Origin: Rhodococcus ruber
GTDB lineage: Bacteria > Actinomycetota > Actinomycetes > Mycobacteriales > Mycobacteriaceae
DNA: 64,000 bases
Reading direction: 5' to 3'
NCBI RefSeq assembly: GCF_027270735.1
Contig: NZ_JAPWIJ010000001.1
Location: forward strand, 682,001-746,000
Shown here: piece by piece, positions 42,292-50,932 of the stretch
How the letters are laid out: the number at the start of each line of letters is the position of its first letter
How positions within the stretch are numbered: the stretch's first letter is position 1
Notes under the pieces: model-generated
What the model saw: only the letters and a program-made list of their open reading frames with translations
The model's database searches: none
Told to the model about the DNA's origin: nothing
Program-made: the position numbers and the translations under genes

Positions 42292-43367
42292 AGATCGCCC
42301 TGTTGACCTACTCGTCCAAGCCGCGTGGCGGCGTGGTGCACACGCTGGCCTTGGCCGAGGCGCTTGCGCGCTCCGGGCAGGACGTTTCGGTGTGGTCTCT
42401 CGGCCGCGACGGCGACAGTGAGTTCTTTCGTACCGTCGACCCCGCCGTCACCGTGCGGATGGTGCCGTTCCCTCAGCAGGAGGATGAGCCGCAGCGGGAG
42501 AACGAGAGCGTCGGTCAGCGGATACTGCGGTCGATAGATGTGCTGCGACAGTCGTTCACACCGGACGAGTACGACATCGTCCATGCTCAGGACTGTATCT
42601 CCGCCAACGCCGTCGGTCGCTGTATCAGGACCATCCATCATCTCGACGAGTTCACCACGCCCGAACTGGCTGCGTGTCACGAACGCGCAATCACCGTGCC
42701 CTACGCGCGCATCTGTGTATCGGCTGCGGTGGCAACCGATGTTCGCCGCGGGTGGGGACTCGAACCCACGGTCATCGCCAACGGCGTCGACGCCGAGAGG
42801 TTCGCTGCCGCTGCGCAGTCCGGCCGAACGCACTGGCGTGACAAGCTCGGCCGATATGTGCTGGCGGTCGGCGGTATCGAGCCACGCAAGGGCAGTCTCG
42901 ATCTGCTCGACGCCTTCGCCGGGCTGCCCGAGCGTAACGTGCAACTGGTGTTCGCCGGCGGCGAGACGCTGTTCGACTATCGCGACTATCGGACGGAATT
43001 CGACCGTCGTGCAACCGAACTGGGAATCGAGCCGGTGATACTCGGAACCGTCGACGACGACGAACTGCCGCACCTCGTGGCGCAGTCCGCAGTGCTGCCG
43101 TTCTTCTCCACGAAGGAGGGTTTCGGCCTGGCCGCCATGGAGGCGCTCGCCGCGTCGATCCCGGTGGTGGCGCGCGATCTGCCGGTACTGCGAGAAGTGT
43201 TCGGAGACAGCGTGACCTACGCATCGTCGGTGGATGACATGTCGAGCGAGTTGAATCGTGTGTTGCACGAGCCGCGGGATCCACGACCGGGGCTGGCTCT
43301 GGCGCGCAGCCTCACCTGGAACGAGGCCGCACGTCGACACCTGGAGTTCTACTCCTCGCTCTTGTGA
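42288..43367 (+). CDS. MSMEG_0565 family glycosyltransferase
   Basis: 359 residues, GT-B fold, GT4-like. Begins VKIALLTYSSKPRGGVVHTLAL (first Rossmann strand and glycine loop); the C-terminal domain has YVLAVGGIEPRKGSLDLLDAFAG and FFSTKEGFGLAAMEALAASIPVV-type donor-binding segments. Last gene of the Nit1C cluster, so the pathway product may be glycosylated, as for a natural product. GTG start overlaps the upstream stop. The 3' end overlaps the opposing cyclase gene by 19 bp. Confidence 0.88.
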   Translation: MKIALLTYSSKPRGGVVHTLALAEALARSGQDVSVWSLGRDGDSEFFRTVDPAVTVRMVPFPQQEDEPQRENESVGQRILRSIDVLRQSFTPDEYDIVHAQDCISANAVGRCIRTIHHLDEFTTPELAACHERAITVPYARICVSAAVATDVRRGWGLEPTVIANGVDAERFAAAAQSGRTHWRDKLGRYVLAVGGIEPRKGSLDLLDAFAGLPERNVQLVFAGGETLFDYRDYRTEFDRRATELGIEPVILGTVDDDELPHLVAQSAVLPFFSTKEGFGLAAMEALAASIPVVARDLPVLREVFGDSVTYASSVDDMSSELNRVLHEPRDPRPGLALARSLTWNEAARRHLEFYSSLL

Positions 43368-44380
43368 CCGCCCCGTTTGTTGCGGCGGAGCGCATGCGGC
43401 TTGAGCTTGTGAAAGCCCTTGACCCGCAATGAGCGAATAGATTTGAGGTAGAACTCGGAATCGTGGCGGAGTTCCTCTGTCATGACCGTATCGACAAGTG
43501 TCGTGCCGGGATTGGCAGAGCTGGTCAGCCGCGCGGCAATGTTGACCACCGAGCCGTACAGATCGCCGTACCGGGCCAGTACCGGCCCCCAGGCCAGCCC
43601 GACCCGTAGGTCCGGCATGTCCTCCTGCTCATCGAACGCGTCCTGCAGGTCGAGGGCGATGTGGGCGGCATCCTCGGGTGTCTGCGCGCTGAACATCACC
43701 TCGTCGCCGACGTTCTTGATCACCGAACCACGCCCGCGCGCAATGATATTGGTGGCCAGCGACTCGAACTCCTCGAGCAGGGTCGTCAACTCACCGATGT
43801 CCAGCCGACGCGTCAAGCTGGTGTAGCCCACCATGTCGGCGAACCCGACGGCCATGGTGGGACTCTCGGTGGCGTCGTCGGGCGCGGCGATGGATCGACC
43901 GGCGGCTGCAGCCAGGTGCCGACGCCAGGTGTATCCCTGGAGTGCCTCGAGGGTGGGGACGGTCTCTGCCGCTATCGCTCGGGCGTTGCGCCGAATCGCG
44001 TCGATGTCGTTCTTGTCGTCGTCACTGTCGATGATGCGCTCGAGTATGTGAGAGTTCACAACGCCCACTTGCCATTCCGCGAGCCTGGACATGGATTGCC
44101 CGAGCGTGCGCGCGATCGCGACCTCCATCTCGGGCTTGATCACCTTCTGCGCGGTGAGTGCAGTGATCAGCTTCAGAGCTTCCAGATCGGCGTCCGTGTA
44201 GACGAGTGCCTCGGTATCGGTGTGGATGGGGAAGCCCATCCCGATCCACAGGGCAATGACTCGCTCGAGCGGAATGCCGGACTTCTCGACGATGTCCGCA
44301 CGGTTGTACTTGGGCTCTCCGCCCAGCAGATTCCGTTCGATTTCCGTCTGTACTACCGAGTTGATCTGGTTCTCAGGCAT
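43349..44380 (-). CDS. Class III adenylate/guanylate cyclase
   Basis: 343 residues. The catalytic domain (~165-320) shows metal Asp in VGFADMVGYTS, the second metal Asp in IKNVGDEVMF, and the transition-state Asn/Arg in VVNIAARL, so it appears active. The N-terminal half is a helical domain like that of mycobacterial soluble cyclases (IERNLLGGEPKYNRADIVEKSG). Makes cAMP (or cGMP). ATG 44380 overlaps the plsC stop by 8 bp, so it is cotranscribed with phospholipid-synthesis genes. Confidence 0.9.
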   Translation of the reverse strand: MPENQINSVVQTEIERNLLGGEPKYNRADIVEKSGIPLERVIALWIGMGFPIHTDTEALVYTDADLEALKLITALTAQKVIKPEMEVAIARTLGQSMSRLAEWQVGVVNSHILERIIDSDDDKNDIDAIRRNARAIAAETVPTLEALQGYTWRRHLAAAAGRSIAAPDDATESPTMAVGFADMVGYTSLTRRLDIGELTTLLEEFESLATNIIARGRGSVIKNVGDEVMFSAQTPEDAAHIALDLQDAFDEQEDMPDLRVGLAWGPVLARYGDLYGSVVNIAARLTSSANPGTTLVDTVMTEELRHDSEFYLKSIRSLRVKGFHKLKPHALRRNKRGGHKSEE

Positions 44381-45800
44381 ATCCCAACGTTCTGTCGAAA
44401 TAGGAACGAACATCGTCCACGTACTCGTCGATCTTGTCGGGCTCCCAGTCCGTGGTGGGGATGGGCTCGCCGACGGTGACCCTGACCGTACCGGAGTGGA
44501 CGGTGAAATCCTTTTTCCACATCACATCACCCGCGTTGTGGATGACGATGGGCACGATGGGGACACCCGCTTGCATAGCCAGGTGGAAGCCGCCCTTCTT
44601 GAATCGGCCGAGACGTGACGTCGGCATTCGCGTCCCCTCGGGTGCTATGGCGACGGAGATACCGCTGTGAAGCTTCTCGATTGCGGGACGCATCGCCTCG
44701 CGCGCTTGTGAGGGATCACCACGATCGACGTAGGCGACGTCGAAGATCCTGCCCAGCAGCGCGAATCGTGGGTCGCGTTCGAGTTCGCGTTTCGCCACTG
44801 CGGTGATGTCTCGCCGGAGGATCGACGTGACGATGATCGAGTCGGCAGTGCTCTGGTGGTTGAACATGAAGACGGCCGGGCGGGCCGACCAGGCATTTTC
44901 TGTGCCGGTGACGTCGAGCTTCACGCCGGCCAGAGTGAGCGCGATGTCGGGCGCGATGGTGCTGGTGATGTTTGCACCGGTGCGGCGACTCCGCGTCAGA
45001 ATGCCCAGCCCGAGTCCGATCGACGCGCTTGCGAGCACCGATCCGAGCGCCGCTGTGCTGCGTACGGCCGACGTGATGTCCGTGCCGCGCTTCGGGCTTT
45101 CCAACGTCAGAGCAGGCCACTTCTTCTTGGCGGCATAGCGCGCGAGATCGGGGTCCGGGTTGAGGGCGACGGGTCGTCCCACCGCCTCGAGCAGAGGCAC
45201 GTCCTCGCCGCCGTTGGAGTAGGCGAAGCAGCCCGCCAAGTCGATGCCTTCACGTTCGGCGTAGTCGATCGCTGCCTGCGCCTTGCGCGGCCCCCACAAC
45301 GAGTCGCCGACGAGTTCGCCGGTGAGGATTCCATCGGTGACGACGGGGGTGGTGCACAGCAATTCCTCGAACATCATGTCCTGCTGCACCGGCAGTGCCT
45401 GGTACGGCGTGGCCGAGGTAGCCATCACCAGGCGATGTCCGGCATGCCGGTGCGCCTCGACGAGGGCACGGGCCTGCGGGAAGATCATCGGCGCAATCTC
45501 GTTGCGGAACAGCGTGTATGCCTGTTCCATCAGATCTTCCTCCCGACGGCCCTCCAGACCGCGGACGGCCTTGCCCATCAAGTTGTCGACGGGGGAGTTG
45601 CGCATCCGCATCTCGACGACGGCGCTGGAGATCTCCCACAGCTCCTTCACCGTCACGTCGAGGGTTTTGAGACGCTCGAGAAAGACTGCGCGGGCCGAGA
45701 ATCCGTTGATCAGGGTGCCGTCGAGATCGAAGAATGCCACGGTGTCTCGGCCCGGTGGTGCGGCGGCGATCGCGATCAGTCGATCGTCGAACTCGGTCAT
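44373..45800 (-). CDS. plsC: HAD phosphatase-like/1-acylglycerol-3-phosphate acyltransferase fusion
   Basis: 475 residues. N-terminal HAD-IB domain (~15-240; nucleophile Asp in AFFDLDGTLI, YSNGGEDVPLL) joined to a PlsC acyltransferase (~275-475; HX4D in FNHQSTADS, EGTR in IAPEGTRMP). This fusion is known from M. tuberculosis Rv2483c. It acylates lysophosphatidic acid; whether the HAD part is a phosphatase in vivo is not known. Start ATG overlaps the plsB stop (ATGA). Confidence 0.92.
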   Translation of the reverse strand: MTEFDDRLIAIAAAPPGRDTVAFFDLDGTLINGFSARAVFLERLKTLDVTVKELWEISSAVVEMRMRNSPVDNLMGKAVRGLEGRREEDLMEQAYTLFRNEIAPMIFPQARALVEAHRHAGHRLVMATSATPYQALPVQQDMMFEELLCTTPVVTDGILTGELVGDSLWGPRKAQAAIDYAEREGIDLAGCFAYSNGGEDVPLLEAVGRPVALNPDPDLARYAAKKKWPALTLESPKRGTDITSAVRSTAALGSVLASASIGLGLGILTRSRRTGANITSTIAPDIALTLAGVKLDVTGTENAWSARPAVFMFNHQSTADSIIVTSILRRDITAVAKRELERDPRFALLGRIFDVAYVDRGDPSQAREAMRPAIEKLHSGISVAIAPEGTRMPTSRLGRFKKGGFHLAMQAGVPIVPIVIHNAGDVMWKKDFTVHSGTVRVTVGEPIPTTDWEPDKIDEYVDDVRSYFDRTLGYA

Positions 45801-48094
45801 GAATTGTTCTCCTCGGGGGCCGAGATCGGTTCTACCGCACGCAGCATCTGGTGGGCCATGTCTCGGATCGTGCGAACCTTGCGGGCCCACTCGTCGATCT
45901 CGAGCGCAAAGTCTCTGCGCCGGCGCGCGACACCGTCGGAGCCGGAATCGACGAGATCCCTGTTCTCGGCCAATTGCAATGCAGTATCGAACAATTCGCC
46001 GGAGATGGACTCGCTGTGGTCGAGTTGCTGACGCAATCGCCTGGCCTGAGCGGCACCGAGGCATTCCGCGATGAACTTGGGCTTGTCGAACTCGCCGCTC
46101 TGCGGCAGCAGCATCAGCTGATCTGCCACCACCTGATACGCCTCGAAGATCGGCTGCAGTACGCGGTGCGCCAGGTGCAGATCCTGTGACTGCAGTTGGT
46201 GCGCAGCATAATCGGGGTCGCTGATCTTGGTTCGCCAGTCCGGGTCGATCAGGTCGACCTCGGATTCCAGTCGCTGCCCGAAGTCCTTCTTGTCGCCGAA
46301 GAAGAACTCGAACTTGAGCAGATCGCGCAATTGAAGCGCCGACTGCCACAGCGACTCCTGCGTCAGAGGTGCCGAATCGCCGCTGGTCGGCAGCACCACC
46401 AGTTCTCCGATGGCACGCATGACGAAGAAGTGAATTGCGTTGTTACGGAAGAATGCTGCGACCAGATGCTTGTCCTGCGCCAGGTAGAACAGTGGCTCGG
46501 GACCATCGTCGAAACGCTTGACCACGTTGGCGTTGACCTGAGCGACGACGGCCGATCGCACCACATCGACGTCGGCGATGTCGACGCCGCCCGCGGTGGG
46601 CAGGTTGCGGCGTTTGATGTAGCGGGCGAGCGGGGCGATGATGGCCCACATCTCGTTGACGTTGAGTGCGCGATCCTCGATTCCCAGCAATGCCATCGTG
46701 ACCAAGGCCGCCGGAGTCACCGGTGTGGCGTCGTTGATCGCGTGGGAGACGCCGAGCGCGATCTTCTGGACCGCGACTCGCTTGTCGGTGTTCTCGGCGA
46801 CGATCGACGCCACCGACATCGGTTCGCCGAAGTTCAGATACACGTTGCCGCGCAACGTGCCCTGCGCACGGATGTACCCGATGGCCATCCGAATGCCCTC
46901 GGCCTGCTTCTTCGCCCCGTGCGATTCCTCGGCCATCGCGCCGACCTCGTGCAGACGGTCGTAGGTGATGGACGTCGGAACCAGATAGACATCCTCGGCG
47001 TCGCTCGACTCCAGGGCGTCGACCAGATAGGTGAGCAGGCCGAACCTCGGCGGGCGAAGCTTCCCGGTGCGGCTGCGTCCGCCTTCGATGTACCACTCGA
47101 GGTTGAACCGCTTGCTGAGCAGAAAACTCATGTACTGACGCAGCGTCCACTTGTAGATCGCGTCGGAGAACTTGCGCTGAATGAGCACGACGCCACTGCG
47201 TTTGGCGATCGGGCCCAGCGGCCAGAAGCCGACGTTGATGCCGCCCATGACGTGATTGAGCGGCAGCCCCTCGGCCAGCAGCGCCGGGCGTAGCACGAGC
47301 GGGTCGAGGTAGGAACGGTGATTGGGTAGGAACACCAACGGATAGTTCTTGTTGAGTTCGCGGACCTTCTGCAGCTGATCGCGATCGACGTCGACCTTGT
47401 ACGCCCGCGAGAAATACGCTCCGAGGGTGCCCCACATCTCTACTGCCCGGCGGGTCTCGGTTGCGACCATCTCGCCGAGGATGTCGTTGACGCGCTTGTC
47501 GACTGCGTCGCGGTCCTGACCGACCTCGTCCGCGAGTGCGGTGATGCCGTCGTGGAACTTCTTCTGCTCCGTCATGTCCTCGACGACGAATCGCGGAATC
47601 TTGTACTCGGATCCGATGACGCCACGCTCGGCCTTGTCCAACGCCAGACTGGCCTGGCGCAGGATGAACGACGAGAGCGAGGTGCCGCCGCCCCGTTCGA
47701 ACCGATCCTGCAGATCACGGAGGGTCGCGGGCTCGCCGACCAACACCGCCGAATGATCGGGATCGTCGTTCGCGACCCACCGCTGCCATACCTGGGTTGG
47801 CTTGGACCGACCGCGCGGAGCGAAGATGCGGTGCAAAATGCCGTTCTTGCGATCGGACAGCGTCACGCGCAACGGAATGAGGAGCGGATCGTCGGCGTAC
47901 CCGCGAACACTCTCGGCCAGTGAGGTTCTCGCTTCACCGGACAACACGACCGACGGCGGCCTCGGCTCGCCGTCGGGAGTGGTCGCATCGATCCACTGAT
48001 TCAGAGCCTGAACCTCGAGGGTGGATTTGGCATCGAGCAAATACACGTGCGGACCGTCGCTGAGCGATTGTTCGTCCGCGTCGAGGTGGTACAT
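45797..48094 (-). CDS. plsB: Glycerol-3-phosphate acyltransferase
   Basis: 765 residues, full length. The acyltransferase core contains the HX4D motif in LPNHRSYLDPL, GGRSRTGKLRPP, and VYLVPTSITYDRL, as in PlsB. It transfers an acyl group to sn-glycerol-3-phosphate at the membrane, the first step of phospholipid and triacylglycerol synthesis; PlsC encoded next performs the second step. Same gene order as Rv2482c/Rv2483c. Probable first gene of the operon with the cyclase last. Confidence 0.93.
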   Translation of the reverse strand: MYHLDADEQSLSDGPHVYLLDAKSTLEVQALNQWIDATTPDGEPRPPSVVLSGEARTSLAESVRGYADDPLLIPLRVTLSDRKNGILHRIFAPRGRSKPTQVWQRWVANDDPDHSAVLVGEPATLRDLQDRFERGGGTSLSSFILRQASLALDKAERGVIGSEYKIPRFVVEDMTEQKKFHDGITALADEVGQDRDAVDKRVNDILGEMVATETRRAVEMWGTLGAYFSRAYKVDVDRDQLQKVRELNKNYPLVFLPNHRSYLDPLVLRPALLAEGLPLNHVMGGINVGFWPLGPIAKRSGVVLIQRKFSDAIYKWTLRQYMSFLLSKRFNLEWYIEGGRSRTGKLRPPRFGLLTYLVDALESSDAEDVYLVPTSITYDRLHEVGAMAEESHGAKKQAEGIRMAIGYIRAQGTLRGNVYLNFGEPMSVASIVAENTDKRVAVQKIALGVSHAINDATPVTPAALVTMALLGIEDRALNVNEMWAIIAPLARYIKRRNLPTAGGVDIADVDVVRSAVVAQVNANVVKRFDDGPEPLFYLAQDKHLVAAFFRNNAIHFFVMRAIGELVVLPTSGDSAPLTQESLWQSALQLRDLLKFEFFFGDKKDFGQRLESEVDLIDPDWRTKISDPDYAAHQLQSQDLHLAHRVLQPIFEAYQVVADQLMLLPQSGEFDKPKFIAECLGAAQARRLRQQLDHSESISGELFDTALQLAENRDLVDSGSDGVARRRRDFALEIDEWARKVRTIRDMAHQMLRAVEPISAPEENNS

Positions 48095-48563
48095 CGAGGC
48101 TCCTGTTCCGTACCTACAGAAGAAGGCACGTCGCCAGGCTACGCGGGAGATACCGGCCGCGAGGGCGGTTCGGCGAGGTGGTCACGGGACGAAATTTCTC
48201 GACGACGCGCACGGCTACTCGCCGGTACCCGACCGGTAGTCGATGTGACGTTCGGTGGCCCGGAGTGGAGCTTGCGGAACGACCACAGGCACTTTTCGGG
48301 AGTGAATGTTACGTCGAGTGGACTTGGCGGGCGTTCGGAAGGACTCTCGTATAGAGTTGGGGTCATCGGCTTTCTCGGCCACCAAATCTAAGTGTTAATC
48401 CAAGTAACAGTTACTTGAGGTTACAGTTACTTGGATTAACAGACACTTCCGCAATACCCCACCGAAGGCGTGCGGTCGACGTGGTTCCGCGCCCGGTCGA
48501 AGACATCGGCCGAGTATCTGTGCGACAGTATTCGCAAACACTTTCGAGAAAGGCCGGTAGTCG
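48095..48563. other. 469-bp divergent control region
   Basis: Lies between plsB (minus) and the DUF6319-like gene (plus). Holds a possible plus-strand -10 (TATAGAG at 48350-48356) inside an ACTCT/AGAGT palindrome and the nested inverted repeat at 48394-48440. The rest shows no gene-like coding pattern. Confidence 0.6.
48394..48440. repeat. Nested inverted repeat with three GTTACTTG-type arms
   Basis: GTTAATCCAAGTAAC (48394-48408) pairs exactly with 48426-48440; between them GTTACTTGAG (48410-48419) pairs with the first arm too, giving AAGTAAC-A-GTTACTT. In RNA the long and short hairpins exclude each other. As DNA it looks like a multi-site operator. Seen directly; function open. Confidence 0.7.
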
Positions 48564-49316
48564 ATGCCACCCCGTGGGCGCGCCGTGAACGATTCATTGA
48601 CCCCTGAGAACCTGACGGCGCTGGCTGCGGCGCTCGCCGAGGGGCGTCGGGCCACTGTGTATCTGCGCGAGCCGAACCCCAGCCTTGGGCTGCCCGAGGG
48701 CACGTCGGCGAAGGTGGTCTCGATCGACGGCACCACGGTCACCATCAGCCCGAAGGGCGTCAACGACGAATTGCCTTACGAGGCAGAGGAACTGCGCATC
48801 ACCCGCAATGCGGCAACCCCGCCGCCGCCGGCCAAGCGAGTACCTGCGAAGAAGGTGGCACCTTCCGTGGCCACCGACCCGGTCCGAACCCAGGCAGCGC
48901 CGGCGCAGCCCAGAACAACGCCGGTGCCGCCCAAGGCTGTGGTGGAACAATCAAGGGCAGTGGTGGAACAATCCAGGGCAGTGGTGGAACAACCGAAGAC
49001 CACGCAGCCGCAACAGCAGGCTGCCCGTCGGGCCAAGAAGGCCCCAGGCGGAGTCAGCGTCACTATTCACGCCGGGGCGGACAACGATTGGTCGGTCACG
49101 GTCACCCAGGGTGCGAAGCGGCCCACCAAGGCGCAACCGGTGAGTCCGGAGTCGGTGAGCAAGGCCGTGCGAGAGTTGGGCGACCCCATCGCACGCGACG
49201 CAGTCGAAGCCGTCATCTCCCACGCGCGCGAGGAGGCTGCTCGCCGCGTTGCAGAACTCAGTCGTCAGCTGGAGGAAGCGCGCACCACCCTTGCCGCCCT
49301 CGAGCAGGACGTATGA
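48564..49316 (+). CDS. Ala/Pro/Lys-rich protein, DUF6319-like
   Basis: 250 residues. N-terminal domain (~8-80; LTPENLTALAAALAEGRRAT, EGTSAKVVSIDGTTVTISPKGVNDELPYEAEEL) resembles an actinobacterial domain I associate with DUF6319. A basic, Pro/Ala-rich linker includes VVEQSRA repeats from a 21-bp tandem unit. The C-terminal ~50 residues form a probable coiled coil (REEAARRVAELSRQLEEART). Could be nucleoid- or envelope-associated. Function unknown; the family name is from memory. Confidence 0.65.
   Translation: MPPRGRAVNDSLTPENLTALAAALAEGRRATVYLREPNPSLGLPEGTSAKVVSIDGTTVTISPKGVNDELPYEAEELRITRNAATPPPPAKRVPAKKVAPSVATDPVRTQAAPAQPRTTPVPPKAVVEQSRAVVEQSRAVVEQPKTTQPQQQAARRAKKAPGGVSVTIHAGADNDWSVTVTQGAKRPTKAQPVSPESVSKAVRELGDPIARDAVEAVISHAREEAARRVAELSRQLEEARTTLAALEQDV
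48939..48995 (+). repeat. 21-bp tandem repeat in the Ala/Pro/Lys-rich gene
   Basis: Two near-identical 21-bp units (GTGGTGGAACAATC start) and a partial third encode VVEQSRA. Frame-preserving unit. Confidence 0.9.
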
Positions 49317-49382
49317 ACCACTCACTCGTGTTCGTACACCTGTTGTTGCTAGGGTTCTGCCGACACCGCTGAGAGGGAGTAC

Positions 49383-50039
49383 ATGTTCAAGAAATTCATG
49401 CTCGTCGTCGTGGGGGCGGCTGCAATCGTAGCCAGCGTCGGCGTGGGGACCGCATCCGCGGCCGCTCCAGCTGCTCTCGGCGGTGGCTCGGGAATCATCG
49501 TCGGAGGCCAGGTCGAGTGCACACTGACGACGATCGGTAATGACCGCAACGGGAATCTCGTCGGCTTCACCGCCGGCCACTGTGGCCAAGCGGGCGCTTC
49601 CATCGTCCCCGAGTACGACACCTCTCTCGGCGAAGTCGGCCGCATCGCGTTCTCCAACCCGGAGTACGACTACGCCGTCATCGAATTCCAGCGCGACAAG
49701 GTTGCACCGATCAACCGCGTGGGCAACGTGACCATCTCTCAGGTCGGCCCGCCGACGGCGTTCCCGAACATCGTCTGCAAGGAAGGCCGTACCACCGGCA
49801 ACACCTGCGGTCTCGCGTACGGAGACGTCCTGCAGTCACAGGAGACCTGGGCTCAGCTGTGCGTCGTCGAAGGTGATTCGGGCAGCCCGGTCGTCGTCGG
49901 CAACACCCTCGTCGGCATGGTGAACGCCTACCTCGGCGTGGCGTGCTTCGGCCCCGAGGTCGGCACCAACTTCGACGCGATCCTTCGTAACGTCGATCAG
50001 GGCAACGGACTCGGCGCAGGATTCGTTCCCGCTCCCTGA
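49383..50039 (+). CDS. Secreted trypsin-like serine protease
   Basis: 218 residues. Signal peptide with cleavage after TASAA. Chymotrypsin fold with catalytic His in TAGHCG, Asp in YDYAVIEF and Ser in GDSGSP; cysteines in GHCG/VECT and CKEG/NTCG probably form disulphides. Similar to mycobacterial Rv1815-like exported proteases. Should be active outside the membrane. Followed by a strong terminator. Confidence 0.9.
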   Translation: MFKKFMLVVVGAAAIVASVGVGTASAAAPAALGGGSGIIVGGQVECTLTTIGNDRNGNLVGFTAGHCGQAGASIVPEYDTSLGEVGRIAFSNPEYDYAVIEFQRDKVAPINRVGNVTISQVGPPTAFPNIVCKEGRTTGNTCGLAYGDVLQSQETWAQLCVVEGDSGSPVVVGNTLVGMVNAYLGVACFGPEVGTNFDAILRNVDQGNGLGAGFVPAP

Positions 50040-50057
50040 CGGTCCACAGTTCGCACC

Positions 50058-50101
50058 GAATGTCCCGCTCGAGCAATCCGTTGCTCGCCGGCGGGACATT
50101 C
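50058..50101. terminator. Hairpin terminator after the serine protease gene
   Basis: GAATGTCCCGC (50058-50068) pairs with GCGGGACATTC (50091-50101), with an inner GAGCAA/TTGCTC stem. Lies between the convergent protease and TetR genes and can serve both. Confidence 0.82.
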
Positions 50102-50125
50102 GTCGTTTCGAAGGTCCCGGAGTTG

Positions 50126-50797
50126 TCAGCGGGCGCGTGCTGACGAGTCGAACGCCCGGACCTCGGCGACGGTACGTTCCGCATCCTCCGGGGTGATCCC
50201 CAGCAAAACAAGGCTCGACGTCGTGGCGGCCCCTGCCGGATCGGTGAGCAGTCCGGCGTTGGTGGCATCGAGGATGGACAGCGCAATCGCCTCGATGTTG
50301 AGGATGAGTACCTCTGCGGCTTGATACGAGGAGAACACGCCCTCCCGCTGACCGCGCCGGATGACGGCAGCGGCCGCTTCTCGCATCGGCCCGAGGAGAT
50401 TGTGAATACCGTTGTGGCCCAGATCTGTTCGTGCGACCGCGAGAAGTAGGCGGTACTGGTCGCCGACGCGCGTGAGGGCCAGCGTCTGCCGGACGAAGAC
50501 CGTCACGGCCGATTCGTCGGCGGCTGGTACGCGGCCGAGTGCCGCCGAGATGCTGTCGGCCGCTTCGAGGGCAATGCCGTCGATCAGGGCTTCGCGAGAG
50601 GCGAAGTGGGCGTAGACGGTTCGTCGAACCACCCCTGCCGCGGCCGCGACGTCGTTGATGGTTGCATCCGGATTGTCCGCCAACACCCGTTGTGCGACAT
50701 CGAGAATTCTCGCTCTGTTCGACCGAGCGTCACGTCGCTGCACGGGCGGCGCTGCGGCATCCCGTGTAGACGATCTCGACTCCGTCGTCTTACGCAC
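50126..50797 (-). CDS. TetR family transcriptional regulator
   Basis: 223 residues from GTG 50797. HTH is ATINDVAAAAGVVRRTVYAHF preceded by the helix RARILDVAQRVLADNP. Divergent from a DHA2 efflux gene; a perfect 16-bp palindrome lies between them. Likely represses itself and the transporter, with the pump's substrate as inducer. The first ~20 residues are charged and probably disordered. Confidence 0.92.
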   Translation of the reverse strand: MRKTTESRSSTRDAAAPPVQRRDARSNRARILDVAQRVLADNPDATINDVAAAAGVVRRTVYAHFASREALIDGIALEAADSISAALGRVPAADESAVTVFVRQTLALTRVGDQYRLLLAVARTDLGHNGIHNLLGPMREAAAAVIRRGQREGVFSSYQAAEVLILNIEAIALSILDATNAGLLTDPAGAATTSSLVLLGITPEDAERTVAEVRAFDSSARAR

Positions 50798-50880
50798 AGG
50801 TCAACATCTAGCACGATCGTGTGCGCAGAGTGTGGCTGCCGCCACAAAAGATTGCCGATCTTAGACGATTCTTCTTAAGC

Positions 50881-50896
50881 TGCACAGCACTGTGCA
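50881..50896. promoter_or_regulatory. 16-bp perfect palindrome, TetR operator
   Basis: TGCACAG-CA-CTGTGCA sits between the divergent tetR-like (start 50797) and efflux (start 50933) genes, the standard place for a shared operator. Confidence 0.8.
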
Positions 50897-50932
50897 AGGT
50901 GTGTCGGCACTTTGCCAACGGGGGGGAACACA

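Noticed and set aside
42745-42780. A tRNA-like T-arm string (GGACTCGAACCC) inside the glycosyltransferase gene
   Set aside because: No acceptor stem, D-arm or anticodon arm can be folded around it, and it codes for a conserved segment (GLEPTVIANGVD).
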